From Saccharothrix syringae (GTDB lineage: Bacteria; Actinomycetota; Actinomycetes; Mycobacteriales; Pseudonocardiaceae), in contig NZ_CP034550.1 of NCBI RefSeq assembly GCF_009498035.1, positions 1,798,001-1,862,000 on the forward strand: DNA of 64,000 bases, read 5' to 3'. Of the stretch, positions 20,889 through 29,281 are shown in pieces. The notes under the pieces were generated by a model. That model made no database searches. It was not told where the DNA came from and was given only the letters and a program-made list of their open reading frames with translations. How positions within the stretch are numbered: position 1 is the stretch's first letter; each line of letters starts with the position of its first letter. The position numbers and the translations under genes are program-made.

Positions 20889-21026
20889 TCACCGGTCCAC
20901 CGCCGCGCAGTCCGAGTCCTCCGTGGTCACCACGCCCGCCCCGGTCACCGGGTGGTGGAAGGTCGTGCGGACGACGCCCGGCGGCACCCGGGTCGGGTCG
21001 AAGTCCGGTTCCCCGAGGATCGTCAC
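20889..21026 (-). CDS. small protein, 45 residues, coupled to an upstream micro-ORF
   Basis: GTG 21024-21026 is preceded by GAGGAGGA at ideal distance and overlaps the upstream stop (GTGA). It reads VTILGEPDFDPTRVPPGVV, then HHPVTGAGVV and ends EDSDCAAVDR. All but one codon has G or C in the third position, a strong coding sign. There is no signal peptide or membrane helix, and one Cys near the C-terminus. I recognise no family. Confidence 0.6.
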   Translation of the reverse strand: MTILGEPDFDPTRVPPGVVRTTFHHPVTGAGVVTTEDSDCAAVDR

Positions 21027-21106
21027 GGGACGGTCCTCCTCGGCGTGAAGTCGTCGGCGAGGCGCCGCAGCGCGCTGCGCACCGGGTCGGCCGTGAGACC
21101 GCCCAT
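21023..21106 (-). CDS. micro-ORF, 27 residues, upstream partner
   Basis: ATG 21104-21106 with GAGG eight bases upstream; the product starts MGGLTADPVRSALRRLADDF and ends RRTVP, an amphipathic basic helix. Third positions are nearly all G/C. The stop overlaps the GTG of the 45-residue ORF. It may be a leader peptide, a small subunit, or the first part of one protein split by a frameshift. Confidence 0.5.
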   Translation of the reverse strand: MGGLTADPVRSALRRLADDFTPRRTVP

Positions 21107-21216
21107 CGCGCCCGCCTCTACGGCAACTTCCCGTCCCGCTGCCCCCAACCGCGAGGTGACGGGCCACAACACCCGCGCACGGCCGCCGGCCACCCCGCAC
21201 CGGCACCGGCCCGCCG

Positions 21217-21250
21217 CGGTGGCTGCCCGGCAACCGCCGGGCAGCCACCG
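21217..21250 (-). terminator. Perfect 15-bp hairpin after the aldehyde dehydrogenase gene
   Basis: 21217-21231 (CGGTGGCTGCCCGGC) pairs perfectly with 21236-21250 around a 4-base loop. It follows the aldehyde dehydrogenase stop by about 12 bases and separates that operon from the small ORF pair. Confidence 0.65.
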
Positions 21251-21261
21251 GCAACCGCGGA

Positions 21262-22755
21262 TCAGTGCACGCCCAGCACCCCGTCGACCCGTCGCGGGAT
21301 GCCCAGCGGGTTGTCGGACCGCAGTTCGGGCGGCAGCAGGTCCTCGGGCCAGGACTGGTAGGTCACCGGCGCCAGCCAGCGCCGGATCGCGGTGGCGCCG
21401 ACGGAGGTGTGCAGCGCGCTCGTGGTCGCCGGCCACGGCCCGCCGTGGTGCATGCCCCACGCCACCGCGACCCCGGTCGGCCACCCGTTGAAGATGAGCC
21501 GCCCCACCGCGGGCCGCAGGGCTTCGGCGACCCGGCCGGCCAGGGCGTGCTCGCCCTCGTCGGCGTGCACGGTGCCGGTGAGCGACCCGGGCAGCAGCGG
21601 GAGCACGTCGAGCAGTTCCTCGGGCGAGGAGTAGGTGACCACGACCGCCGCCGGGCCGAAGTGCTCCTCGGTGAGCTTGCCGAGGTTGTCCGCGAACGTG
21701 GCCAGCGGCACCGAGTACAGGCGCGGCGGGACGCTCCACCCCTCGTCGGGCGCGGTGCCCTCGGCGACCGGCGTCACCAGGCCCGACGAGCCCAGGCCGG
21801 CGGTGCCGGAGCGGTAGGCGTCGCACATGCGCTCGTTGAGCATCGGGCCGCCGGTCGCGGCCGACACGGCCCCGCCCAGCGCGGGGACCAGCGACTCCGG
21901 CGCGAACAGCAGGCCGGGGTTGGTGCAGAACTGGCCCACGCCCAGCGTCAGCGAGCCGACGAACTCGGCGGCGAACCCCTCGGGCCGCGCACCCGCCGCG
22001 CCCGGCAGGACGACGGTCGGGTTGACGCTGCCCAGCTCGCCGTAGAACGGGATCGGCTCCGGGCGCCCGGCGGCGAGGTCGAACAGGGCCCGGCCGCCGG
22101 CGGTGGAGCCGGTGAAGCCGACCGCCTTGATCGCGGGGTGCTCGACCAGCGCGACGCCGGCCTGCTGGCCGTGCACGATGCCGAACACGCCCCCCGGCAG
22201 CGCCGCGGCGACCACGCGCGCCGTCTCGTGCGAGGTGCCCGGGTGGGACGGGTGCGCCTTCACCACCACCGGGCAGCCGGCCGCGAGCGCGGACGCCGTG
22301 TCGCCGCCCGCCACCGAGAACGCGAACGGGAAGTTCGACGCGGCGAACACGCCGACCGTCCCGAGTGGACGGAGCAGGCGCCGCAGGTCGGGGCGGGGCG
22401 GGATGATGTCCGGGTTTGGCGAGTCCAGCGTCGCCTCCACCCAGCTGCCCTCGCGCAGCACGTCGCCGAACAGCCGCAGCTGGTTGGTGGTGCGCTTGAG
22501 CTCCGTGGTCAGGCGCGGGGCGCCGAGGGCGGTCTCCGCGTCGGCCAGGGCGACCAACCGCTCCGACGCGGCGTCCAGCGCGTCCGCCACCGCGTCCAGG
22601 TAGGTCGCTCGTTCGTGGGACGAAAGAGCCGCCCAGGACTCGAACGCGGCGGCGCCGGCCCTCGCCAGGGCGTCGACCTCGTGGACCGCGGTCGACGGGA
22701 TCGGGTTCCCGTGAGGTTCACCGGTTCGTGGGTTGTACCCCTGGATGTCGCTCAC
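21262..22755 (-). CDS. 2-oxoglutarate-semialdehyde dehydrogenase (NADP+ aldehyde dehydrogenase)
   Basis: 497 residues. The catalytic Cys lies in GVGQFCTNPG and the Glu in FYGELGSVNP; VKAHPSHPGTSHET is typical of class III alpha-ketoglutarate semialdehyde dehydrogenases. It oxidises 2,5-dioxopentanoate to 2-oxoglutarate, the last step of the oxidative uronate route. GTG 22753-22755 overlaps the uronate dehydrogenase stop. The matching dehydratase genes lie across the divergent promoter region. Confidence 0.9.
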   Translation of the reverse strand: MSDIQGYNPRTGEPHGNPIPSTAVHEVDALARAGAAAFESWAALSSHERATYLDAVADALDAASERLVALADAETALGAPRLTTELKRTTNQLRLFGDVLREGSWVEATLDSPNPDIIPPRPDLRRLLRPLGTVGVFAASNFPFAFSVAGGDTASALAAGCPVVVKAHPSHPGTSHETARVVAAALPGGVFGIVHGQQAGVALVEHPAIKAVGFTGSTAGGRALFDLAAGRPEPIPFYGELGSVNPTVVLPGAAGARPEGFAAEFVGSLTLGVGQFCTNPGLLFAPESLVPALGGAVSAATGGPMLNERMCDAYRSGTAGLGSSGLVTPVAEGTAPDEGWSVPPRLYSVPLATFADNLGKLTEEHFGPAAVVVTYSSPEELLDVLPLLPGSLTGTVHADEGEHALAGRVAEALRPAVGRLIFNGWPTGVAVAWGMHHGGPWPATTSALHTSVGATAIRRWLAPVTYQSWPEDLLPPELRSDNPLGIPRRVDGVLGVH

Positions 22756-23576
22756 CGGCCGTACTCCTTGACCGCCGTGTCGAACTCCGGCGTGCACCAG
22801 AGCCCGCCGAGGTGGGTGCGCGCGGGCGAATCCGCCGGGGGTTCGCCGCCGGCCGCGACGACCTCCTCGGCGTAGACCTCGGAGTCGTCCTCCGACTTGT
22901 AGCCCAGCGCCTCGGCCTCGGCCAGCGAGAACCACCTGCGCGTGTTGTCCGAGACGCCCCAGACGACCCGGAACCCGGGCGACGGCGCCGACAGGCACGC
23001 CTCGAACAGCCGCCCCGCGTCGTCGGGGGACAGCCACGTCGCCAGCATCCGGAAGTCGCGCGGCTTCTCGAAGCACGACCCGATCCGCACCGCGATCACG
23101 TCCAGCCCGTACCGCGACGCGTACAGGCTGCCCAGCGCCTCCAGCGCCACCTTGCTCACGCCGTAGTACGTGTCCGGCTGCGGGAACAGGTAGTCCGGCG
23201 CCTCGCCCCCCGAGGCCCGGTAGTACCCGACCGCGTGGTTGGAGCTGGCCAGCACGACCCGGCGCACCCCGGCCCGCCGCGCCGCCTCCAGCACCACGTG
23301 CGTCCCGTTGATGTTCACGTCCAGGATCTGCTCCCACGGGCGCTCCAGGCTGTGCCCGCCCAGGTGGATCACCGCGTCCACGCCCCGGCACGCCTCGTCC
23401 ATCGCGGCCTGGTCGGTCACCGACGCCGTCACCAGCTCCACCCGCTCGCCGTCCGCCGCGGCGGGCAGGGGCGCGACGTCCAGCAGCCGCAGGGTGCGGT
23501 CGGGGGCGGCCAGGCGGGTGCGCATGAGCGTGCCGACCCCACCGGCGGCGCCGGTGATCAGGATTCGTGCGGTCAC
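22752..23576 (-). CDS. udh: uronate dehydrogenase
   Basis: 274 residues of the extended SDR fold. TGAAGGVG is the NAD motif; Ser/Tyr/Lys catalysis is seen in ASSNHAVGYY and YYGVSK; RIGSCFEKPRDFRMLATW matches bacterial uronate dehydrogenases. It oxidises glucuronate or galacturonate to the aldaro-lactone, feeding the dehydratases at 25283-27438. It lies between the IclR regulator and the semialdehyde dehydrogenase on one strand. Confidence 0.88.
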   Translation of the reverse strand: MTARILITGAAGGVGTLMRTRLAAPDRTLRLLDVAPLPAAADGERVELVTASVTDQAAMDEACRGVDAVIHLGGHSLERPWEQILDVNINGTHVVLEAARRAGVRRVVLASSNHAVGYYRASGGEAPDYLFPQPDTYYGVSKVALEALGSLYASRYGLDVIAVRIGSCFEKPRDFRMLATWLSPDDAGRLFEACLSAPSPGFRVVWGVSDNTRRWFSLAEAEALGYKSEDDSEVYAEEVVAAGGEPPADSPARTHLGGLWCTPEFDTAVKEYGR

Positions 23577-23597
23577 GTGTAGCCCTTTCCAGAGGTC

Positions 23598-24380
23598 TCA
23601 GCGGCCGAACTGGCGGAGCAGCTCGGTGATCGTGCGGGCGCCGTGCAGCAGTGCGTCGATGACCTGGCGCTCGTGCTCCGGGTCGAGCCGCCCCAGCGGC
23701 ACGGAGCAGCTCATCGCGTCGAGCACGGGGTTCCGATAGGGCAGGGCCACGGCGAAGCAGCCCAGGCCGGGCGTGTTCTCCTCGCGCTCGTGCGCGTAGC
23801 CCGCGGACCGGAACCCGGCCAGCTGCGCGTGCAGCGCCGGGCGTTCCACGACCGTGTTGGGCGTCAGCGGCTCCAGCCGCGCCGGCAGGATCGCGTCCAC
23901 CTCGGCGGGTGACCGCGCGGCCAGCAGCGCCTTGCCCAGCGACGTCGAGTGCGCGGGCAGCCGGCGGCCGACGCGGGAGACCACCCGGAGGTGGTGCTCC
24001 GACTCGCGGCTGGCCAGGTAGACCACGTCCGCGCCGTCGAGCCGCGCCAGGTGCACCGTCTCGTTGATCTCGCGGCGCACCTGCTCCATCACCCGGATGG
24101 CGACCTGCACCACCGGGTCGTGGTCGAGGTACGAGGTGCCGACCAGCAGGGCGCGCACGCCGATGCCGTACGTGCCGCGGGTCTGGTCCAGCTCCACCCA
24201 CCCCCGGGCGACGAGCGTCTGCAGCAGCATGTACAGGCTCGACTTGGGGTAGCTGAGCTCGCGGTGCAGCTCGGTCAGCGTCAGCGGCCGGTCCGACGCC
24301 GACAGCACCTCCAGCAGTTCCACCGTCCGATCGGCCGACTTGACCGCGTTCGGCCGAGCGGGTGACGCGGGTGAAGTCAC
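23598..24380 (-). CDS. IclR family transcriptional regulator
   Basis: 260 residues from GTG 24378-24380, preceded by GGAGG at six bases. The N-terminal winged HTH contains LTLTELHRELSYPKSSLYML; the C-terminal IclR effector domain contains HSTSLGKALLA and GCFAVALPYR. It starts the leftward operon with udh and the dehydrogenase and is divergent from the dehydratase operon, so it probably controls both in response to a uronate-derived ligand. Confidence 0.92.
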   Translation of the reverse strand: MTSPASPARPNAVKSADRTVELLEVLSASDRPLTLTELHRELSYPKSSLYMLLQTLVARGWVELDQTRGTYGIGVRALLVGTSYLDHDPVVQVAIRVMEQVRREINETVHLARLDGADVVYLASRESEHHLRVVSRVGRRLPAHSTSLGKALLAARSPAEVDAILPARLEPLTPNTVVERPALHAQLAGFRSAGYAHEREENTPGLGCFAVALPYRNPVLDAMSCSVPLGRLDPEHERQVIDALLHGARTITELLRQFGR

Positions 24381-24416
24381 CTGATCCTCCAGGGGAAATG
24401 TTCCGGCAACACGCAC

Positions 24417-24446
24417 TTGACACGTCGCTGCGCCGATTCTTACAGT
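24417..24446 (+). promoter_or_regulatory. Near-consensus SigA-type promoter, rightward
   Basis: TTGACA (24417-24422), an 18-bp spacer, then TACAGT (24441-24446). It points toward the dehydratase genes and lies 36 bp upstream of the IclR start codon. Confidence 0.7.
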
Positions 24447-24477
24447 CCGGCCAACACGTTCACAAGTACGACCCCGC

Positions 24478-24491
24478 TTCACATATATGAA
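24478..24491. promoter_or_regulatory. Candidate IclR operator
   Basis: TTCACATATATGAA is a 14-bp palindrome with one mismatched pair in otherwise GC-rich DNA, 32 bp after the -10 box. A second, looser GTTCA/TGAAC pairing (24459 and 24488) encloses it. Binding here would block transcription from the promoter at 24417. Confidence 0.45.
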
Positions 24492-25282
24492 CACCGAGGG
24501 CGTGGAGAGGAGCCAGGGCACATGACCTCCCCAGCGGTCCGCCGACGAGGTCCACACCGCGATCCTGGCCGACCCCGGCGAACCGGGCCGGCGGCGCGCC
24601 GGGGCCGGGCACTCCCCGCCGGCCCGGGGGACGGCCCGGTGACGGCGACCCGCACCCCTCACGACGCGGTGGCGACGGCCGGCGGCGCCGTCGCCCACCC
24701 CGCGGGGCGTCTCACCGGCCCCGAGACACCCGGACCCGCCGCGTTCGGACCCGCCGCGCTCGAATCGGTTGCGCTCGGAGCCGCCGGGCCGGGACCGGCC
24801 GCGCTCGGGCCGGCCGCTCCTGGAGCCGCGCACGAGCACGCCGCCGACCGGCCAAGGCCCGCTCCGGCCACCTCGGGGTTCGTCGCACCGGGAGCCGTCG
24901 CGCCGGCGGTGACCGCGTCCCGGCTCCTCGCACCCGCGACCACCGCACCCGCGACCACCGCACCGGTGACCACCGCGCCCGCAGCTCTCTCTGCTGCCGC
25001 CCTCCCGCCCCACCTCGCCGTCAGCGTGTTCGCCGCCTGCGCGCTGGCTCGCGAGCGGACTCCCGACCGCCACCGCGCGGCCGGGGCCCGTCCGGCGGGA
25101 ACCCCCGCCGGACAAGCCCGCGCCGGGTGTGGTCGCGGTCCTCGGTTCCACCGCGGTCGGGGAGCGGGGCCCGTCCCCGCCGGCCGGAGCGTTGCCGGCA
25201 CCGGCGCTCGCGCACCGGTCGCCGCGGAAGTCCTTCCGGCGTGGGATCACCACCGGAGCGATCTAGGGATGAAGGTCAGGGT
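24492..25282. other. Long low-complexity leader, possible decayed gene
   Basis: About 790 bp between the promoter and the dehydratase gene. GGAGAGGAG and an ATG at 24522 look like a real translation start, but the frame quickly becomes Pro/Arg-rich noise; a one-base shift gives RSADEVHTAILAD, which looks more protein-like. From about 24690 to 24990 there are degenerate repeats of GCGCTCGGAGCC and ACCGCACCCGCGACC. I see no credible intact gene. Confidence 0.4.
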
Positions 25283-26185
25283 ATGCAACTCGATGGGGTG
25301 CTGTTCTTCCCGGTGACGCCGTTCGGCGCGGACGGCGCGCTCGCGGAGGACGTGCTGGCCGAGCACGTCAAGCGCGGGGTGGCGGCGGGCGCGGGCGGCG
25401 TGTTCGTCGCCTGCGGCACGGGCGAGTTCCACGCGCTGGAGCTCGATGAGGTCGAACGGGCGGTCACCGTCGCGGTCGAGGCCACGGCGGGCCGGGTCCC
25501 GGTGTTCGCGGGCGCGGGCGGCCCGGTGCCGACGGCGCGCCGGTTCGCCGAGGCGGCGCGGCGGGCCGGCGCCGACGGCCTGCTCCTGCTGCCCCCGTAC
25601 CTGGTGACCAACCCGCCCAGGGGCCTGGTCCGGTACGTCGCGGAGGTGGCGGGCGCGACCGACCTGCCGGTCATCGTCTACCAGCGCAACAACGCGGTGT
25701 TCACGCCGGAGACGGCGGTCGAGGTCGCCTGCCTGCCGACCGTGGTCGGCTTCAAGGACGGCCTGGGCGACATCGACCTGCTCCAGCGCATCGTGCTGTC
25801 GGTGCGCCGGCACGTCACCAAGCCGTTCCAGTTCTTCAACGGCCTGCCGACCGCGGAGCTGACCGTGCCCGCGTACCGGGGCATCGGCGTGGACCTGTAC
25901 TCGTCGGCGGTGTTCTGCTTCGCGCCGGAGATCTCGCTGGGCTACTACAACGCCGTGCGCTCGGGCGACCGGGAGCTGGTCGACCGCTACCTCGACGAGT
26001 TCTACAAGCCGCTGGTGGAGCTGCGCGACCGGGTGCCCGGCTACGCGGTGTCGCTGGTCAAGGCCGCGGTGCGGGCCACGGGCCTGGACGTCGGAGGCGT
26101 CCGGCCGCCGCTGCTGGACCCGACGCCGGAGCACCTGGCCGAGCTGGAGGAGATCGTGGCGGCGGGCCGGGACCTCGCCTCATGA
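25283..26185 (+). CDS. kdgD: 5-dehydro-4-deoxyglucarate dehydratase
   Basis: 300 residues of the DHDPS/aldolase class I family. The Schiff-base Lys is Lys158 in VVGFKDG, with Tyr133 in IVYQRNN; GTGEFHAL replaces the usual pyruvate-binding motif. It decarboxylates and dehydrates 5-dehydro-4-deoxyglucarate to 2-oxoglutarate semialdehyde, the substrate of the enzyme at 21262-22755. Its stop overlaps the glucarate dehydratase start (ATGA). Confidence 0.92.
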   Translation: MQLDGVLFFPVTPFGADGALAEDVLAEHVKRGVAAGAGGVFVACGTGEFHALELDEVERAVTVAVEATAGRVPVFAGAGGPVPTARRFAEAARRAGADGLLLLPPYLVTNPPRGLVRYVAEVAGATDLPVIVYQRNNAVFTPETAVEVACLPTVVGFKDGLGDIDLLQRIVLSVRRHVTKPFQFFNGLPTAELTVPAYRGIGVDLYSSAVFCFAPEISLGYYNAVRSGDRELVDRYLDEFYKPLVELRDRVPGYAVSLVKAAVRATGLDVGGVRPPLLDPTPEHLAELEEIVAAGRDLAS

Positions 26186-27438
26186 GGATCACCGGCGTCA
26201 CCGTCACCCCGATCGCCTTCCGCGACCCGCCGCTGCTGAACTCGGTGGGTGTGCACGAGCCGTGGGCGCTGCGCACCATCGTCGAGGTTCACACCGACGA
26301 GGGAATCTCGGGCCTGGGCGAGACCTACGGCGACATCGGCCACCTCACCCGGGTGCGCAAGGCCGCGCCCGCGCTGGCCGGCGTGGACGTCCACGACCTC
26401 AACGGCCTGCGCGCCCGGGTCGAGGCCGCCCTGGGCGGCGAGGTCGGCTCGGACCGGCACGGCCTGACCGGCCAGCTCACCCTGGAGTCCACCGTGGACC
26501 GGGTGTTCTCCTCGTTCGAGGTGGCCACCTGGGACATCCGCGGCAAGGCGCTGGGCCGCCCGGTCGCCGACCTGCTCGGCGGGCGCGTCCGCGACGCCGT
26601 CCCCTACAGCGCCTACCTGTTCTACAAGTGGGCCGGGCACCCCGGCGTCGAGCACGACGGGTTCGGCGAGGCGCTGGACCCCGCGGGCGTGGTCACCCAG
26701 GCGCGGATGCTCGTCGCCGAGCACGGCTTCGGCTCCATCAAGCTCAAGGGCGGCGTCTACGCGCCGCACCTGGAGGTCGAGGCGGTCAAGGCCCTGCGCG
26801 AGGCGTTCCCGGACCACCCGCTGCGGCTGGACCCCAACGCGGCGTGGACGCCCGAGACCTCGCTGGAGGTCGCGGCAGAGCTCGACGGCGTGGTCGAGTA
26901 CCTGGAGGACCCGGCACCGGAGATCGAGGGCATGGCGCGCGTGGCGGCGGGCGCGCCGATGCCGCTGGCGACGAACATGTGCGTGATCGCGTTCGAGCAC
27001 ATCGCCCCGGCGGTGGCGCAGGGGGCGGTGCAGGTGATCCTGTCCGACCACCACTACTGGGGCGGGCTGGCGCGGTCCAAGGAGCTGGCGGCGATCTGCC
27101 GCGCGTTCGGCATCGGCCTGTCCATGCACTCCAACTCGCACCTGGGCATCAGCCTGGCCGCCATGACGCACCTGGCCGCGGCCACGCCCAACCTGAACTA
27201 CGCGTGCGACACGCACTACCCGTGGAACTCGGCCGACGACGTGATCACCGAGCCGTTCACCTTCGTGGACGGCGCGATCCCGGTGCCGACCGCGCCGGGC
27301 CTGGGTGTGGAGCTGGACCGCGACGCCCTGGCGCGGGCCGCCGAGGACTACGCCAGGTGCGGCATCGTGCAGCGCGACGACACCGGGTACATGCGGCAGC
27401 ACGACCCGTCCTACGAGAGGAAGCGCCCGCGTTGGTGA
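26182..27438 (+). CDS. gudD: glucarate/aldarate dehydratase (enolase superfamily)
   Basis: 418 residues. The capping domain is followed by a barrel with the Lys-x-Lys acid/base motif (Lys187, Lys189 in SIKLKG), metal-ligand candidates Asp217, Glu242 and Asn265, and His316 in MHSNSHLGISLAAMTH, which is typical of glucarate dehydratases. It makes 5-dehydro-4-deoxyglucarate for KdgD. Whether glucarate or galactarate is preferred cannot be told. Overlaps both neighbours by four bases. Confidence 0.88.
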   Translation: MRITGVTVTPIAFRDPPLLNSVGVHEPWALRTIVEVHTDEGISGLGETYGDIGHLTRVRKAAPALAGVDVHDLNGLRARVEAALGGEVGSDRHGLTGQLTLESTVDRVFSSFEVATWDIRGKALGRPVADLLGGRVRDAVPYSAYLFYKWAGHPGVEHDGFGEALDPAGVVTQARMLVAEHGFGSIKLKGGVYAPHLEVEAVKALREAFPDHPLRLDPNAAWTPETSLEVAAELDGVVEYLEDPAPEIEGMARVAAGAPMPLATNMCVIAFEHIAPAVAQGAVQVILSDHHYWGGLARSKELAAICRAFGIGLSMHSNSHLGISLAAMTHLAAATPNLNYACDTHYPWNSADDVITEPFTFVDGAIPVPTAPGLGVELDRDALARAAEDYARCGIVQRDDTGYMRQHDPSYERKRPRW

Positions 27439-28583
27439 GGACCGTCGCCCATCTGTACCCGTGGGACGTGGTCGGTGACCCGGCCGCGGTCGAGCGAGTG
27501 GCATCGCTCGGCGTGGACGCCGTGGCGCTGGCCGCGTCGTACCACACCGTGCGCGCCGCGACCCCGTTCCACCCCGAGCACCGCCTGGTCGACGCGCGGC
27601 ACGCCGCGTTCTACCTCCCGGTGCGCGAGGAAGTCTGGCGGGGCAAGCGCCTGGTGCCCGCCGAACCGTCCTGGGTGGACGGTCCGGACACCTACGGCGC
27701 GGCCTCGGCCGCGCTGCGGGCCGCCGGCCTGCCGGTGTACGCGTGGACCGTGCTGACGCACAGCAGCCGGCTCGGCGAGGCGAACCCCGACCTGGTGGTG
27801 CGCAACGCCTTCGGCGACCGCTACCCGTACGCGCTGTGCCCGGCCAACGACGACGTCGTCGACTACGCCCGGACGCTGGTGTCCGAGGTGCTGGAGCTGG
27901 GCCGGCCGGACGGCGTGGTGCTGGAGGCGTGCGGCCCGCTCGGCTTCTTCCACGGCGGGCACCACGAGAAGACCGACGGCGCCGACTGGTCGCCGGTCCA
28001 GCAGAAGCTGCTGTCCCTGTGCTTCTGCGCGGCCTGCGCCGAACGCCACCCCGACCCGGACGGCCTGCGCGCGGCGGTCCGCGCGGGGGTCGACCGCGGC
28101 GCGGGCAGCGTGGAGGAGGCGCTGGGGGAGCGGGCGGGGCAGGTGCGCGACGTGCGCACCGGCATCTCCCGGGACCTGCGGCGCGAGCTGGTCGGGCTGG
28201 TCCGGGCCGCGGACCCGCGGGTGCGCGTCGCCGTGCACGCGACCGCGGACCCGTGGGGGACCGGGCCGTTCGCCACGGTCGCGGGGGGCGTCGACGCCGA
28301 CGTCGACGTGCTGACGCTGACCTGCTGGCCGGGCGTCGACGCGTCGCTGCCCGCCATCCGCGCCCTGCGCGCGGAGGCCGGCGGCACCCGCACCGCCGCG
28401 TACGTGCTGGCCCTGCCGCCCAGGCCCGCCGACGGCGAGGAGCTGCTCGCGGAGTGGCTGGCCTGCGCCGAGGCGGGCGTGGAGGAGTTCCACCTCTACC
28501 ACGCCGGCTTGGCGTCCGGGCCCCGCCTGGACGCGCTGCGCCACGCCGTGGCGGGGATCGGGAAGGCACTCGGCGACGGGTGA
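27435..28583 (+). CDS. uncharacterised TIM-barrel-like protein in uronate operon
   Basis: 382 residues from GTG 27435, overlapping the dehydratase stop (GTGA). I recognise no named family. VASLGVDAVALAASYH at residues 22-37 and LPVYAWTVLTHSSRLGEANP at 99-118 look like alternating barrel strands and helices, as in glycosidase-like barrels. Cys196-x-Cys198-x2-Cys201 (CFCAAC) resembles the short Cys cluster of several glycoside-hydrolase-like barrels. Position in the operon suggests it releases or modifies uronates, but there is no signal peptide, so any substrate would be cytosolic. Confidence 0.8.
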   Translation: MRTVAHLYPWDVVGDPAAVERVASLGVDAVALAASYHTVRAATPFHPEHRLVDARHAAFYLPVREEVWRGKRLVPAEPSWVDGPDTYGAASAALRAAGLPVYAWTVLTHSSRLGEANPDLVVRNAFGDRYPYALCPANDDVVDYARTLVSEVLELGRPDGVVLEACGPLGFFHGGHHEKTDGADWSPVQQKLLSLCFCAACAERHPDPDGLRAAVRAGVDRGAGSVEEALGERAGQVRDVRTGISRDLRRELVGLVRAADPRVRVAVHATADPWGTGPFATVAGGVDADVDVLTLTCWPGVDASLPAIRALRAEAGGTRTAAYVLALPPRPADGEELLAEWLACAEAGVEEFHLYHAGLASGPRLDALRHAVAGIGKALGDG

Positions 28584-28591
28584 CCCGGACC

Positions 28592-28631
28592 GGTGGTGGT
28601 GCGCGCCTGCTGCGGAGCGCGCACCACCACC
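28592..28631 (+). terminator. Perfect 15-bp hairpin ending the dehydratase operon
   Basis: 28592-28606 pairs exactly with 28617-28631 around a 10-base loop (CTGCTGCGGA), nine bases after the stop of the uncharacterised gene. There is no T-run. It should end the rightward uronate operon. Confidence 0.7.
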
Positions 28632-28715
28632 TCCCGCTTCACCTGGACGTGTACTAACGGCAATTGTGAAGAAGGCTCGGGCAACCGGGCCCGCCGAGTG
28701 CTCCGTCCTTGGCAC

Positions 28716-29189
28716 ATGAGAAGCCTCGGAACCGCTGTTGGCGCCGGCGCGCTGCTGGTCGCGCTCGTCGGCTGCGCCTCGTCACCCGCGACCGCCCCGG
28801 TCGGCGCCCCCGGTCCCGGTCCGACGCTGACCACGTCAGCCGCCCCGGAGGAGCCGGAGTTCGACAGCCCCGTGCCGCCCGGCGCCCGGGAGGTGCCGAA
28901 GGAGCGGGTGGACGCGGGCGCCCTGGCCGAGGACGCGCCCAAGACCGTCTGGACCGAGGGCGACGGCAGCACCGTCGGCGTCATCGCCCAGGAGGCCGGC
29001 TGCGGCAAGGCCAGCGTCGAGGTCGCCGAGCAGGGCGCCGAGGTCGTGCACGTCGTCCTGGTCGAGACCACGCCCGCCGACCAGCAGGTCTGCACCATGG
29101 ACATCCGCTTCCCGCCGATGACGGCCAAGCTCGACGCGCCGCTGGGCGACCGCCGCGTGGTGCTGACCAGCCGGCAGGACACCGAGTAG
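28716..29189 (+). CDS. small lipoprotein, twin of the next gene
   Basis: 157 residues. Signal peptide ending in lipobox LVGC, Pro/Thr/Ser linker, then a compact domain with two Cys (EAGCGK and QVCTMD) that probably form a disulphide, and the closing motif KLDAPLGDRRVVL. The same domain is found in the next gene. Exported and lipid-anchored; function unknown. Confidence 0.8.
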   Translation: MRSLGTAVGAGALLVALVGCASSPATAPVGAPGPGPTLTTSAAPEEPEFDSPVPPGAREVPKERVDAGALAEDAPKTVWTEGDGSTVGVIAQEAGCGKASVEVAEQGAEVVHVVLVETTPADQQVCTMDIRFPPMTAKLDAPLGDRRVVLTSRQDTE

Positions 29190-29281
29190 GACCCCTTTCC
29201 CGGTGCCCGGCCGACCGGCCCCCAGGTCGGCCGGGCGCCACCCCCTGCAACCCGGGCGGCCGCGAGTACCGTCCTCCAACC

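Noticed and set aside
24522..25316. Ala/Pro-rich protein-coding gene
   Set aside because: Low-complexity, no domain, and would run into kdgD in another frame.
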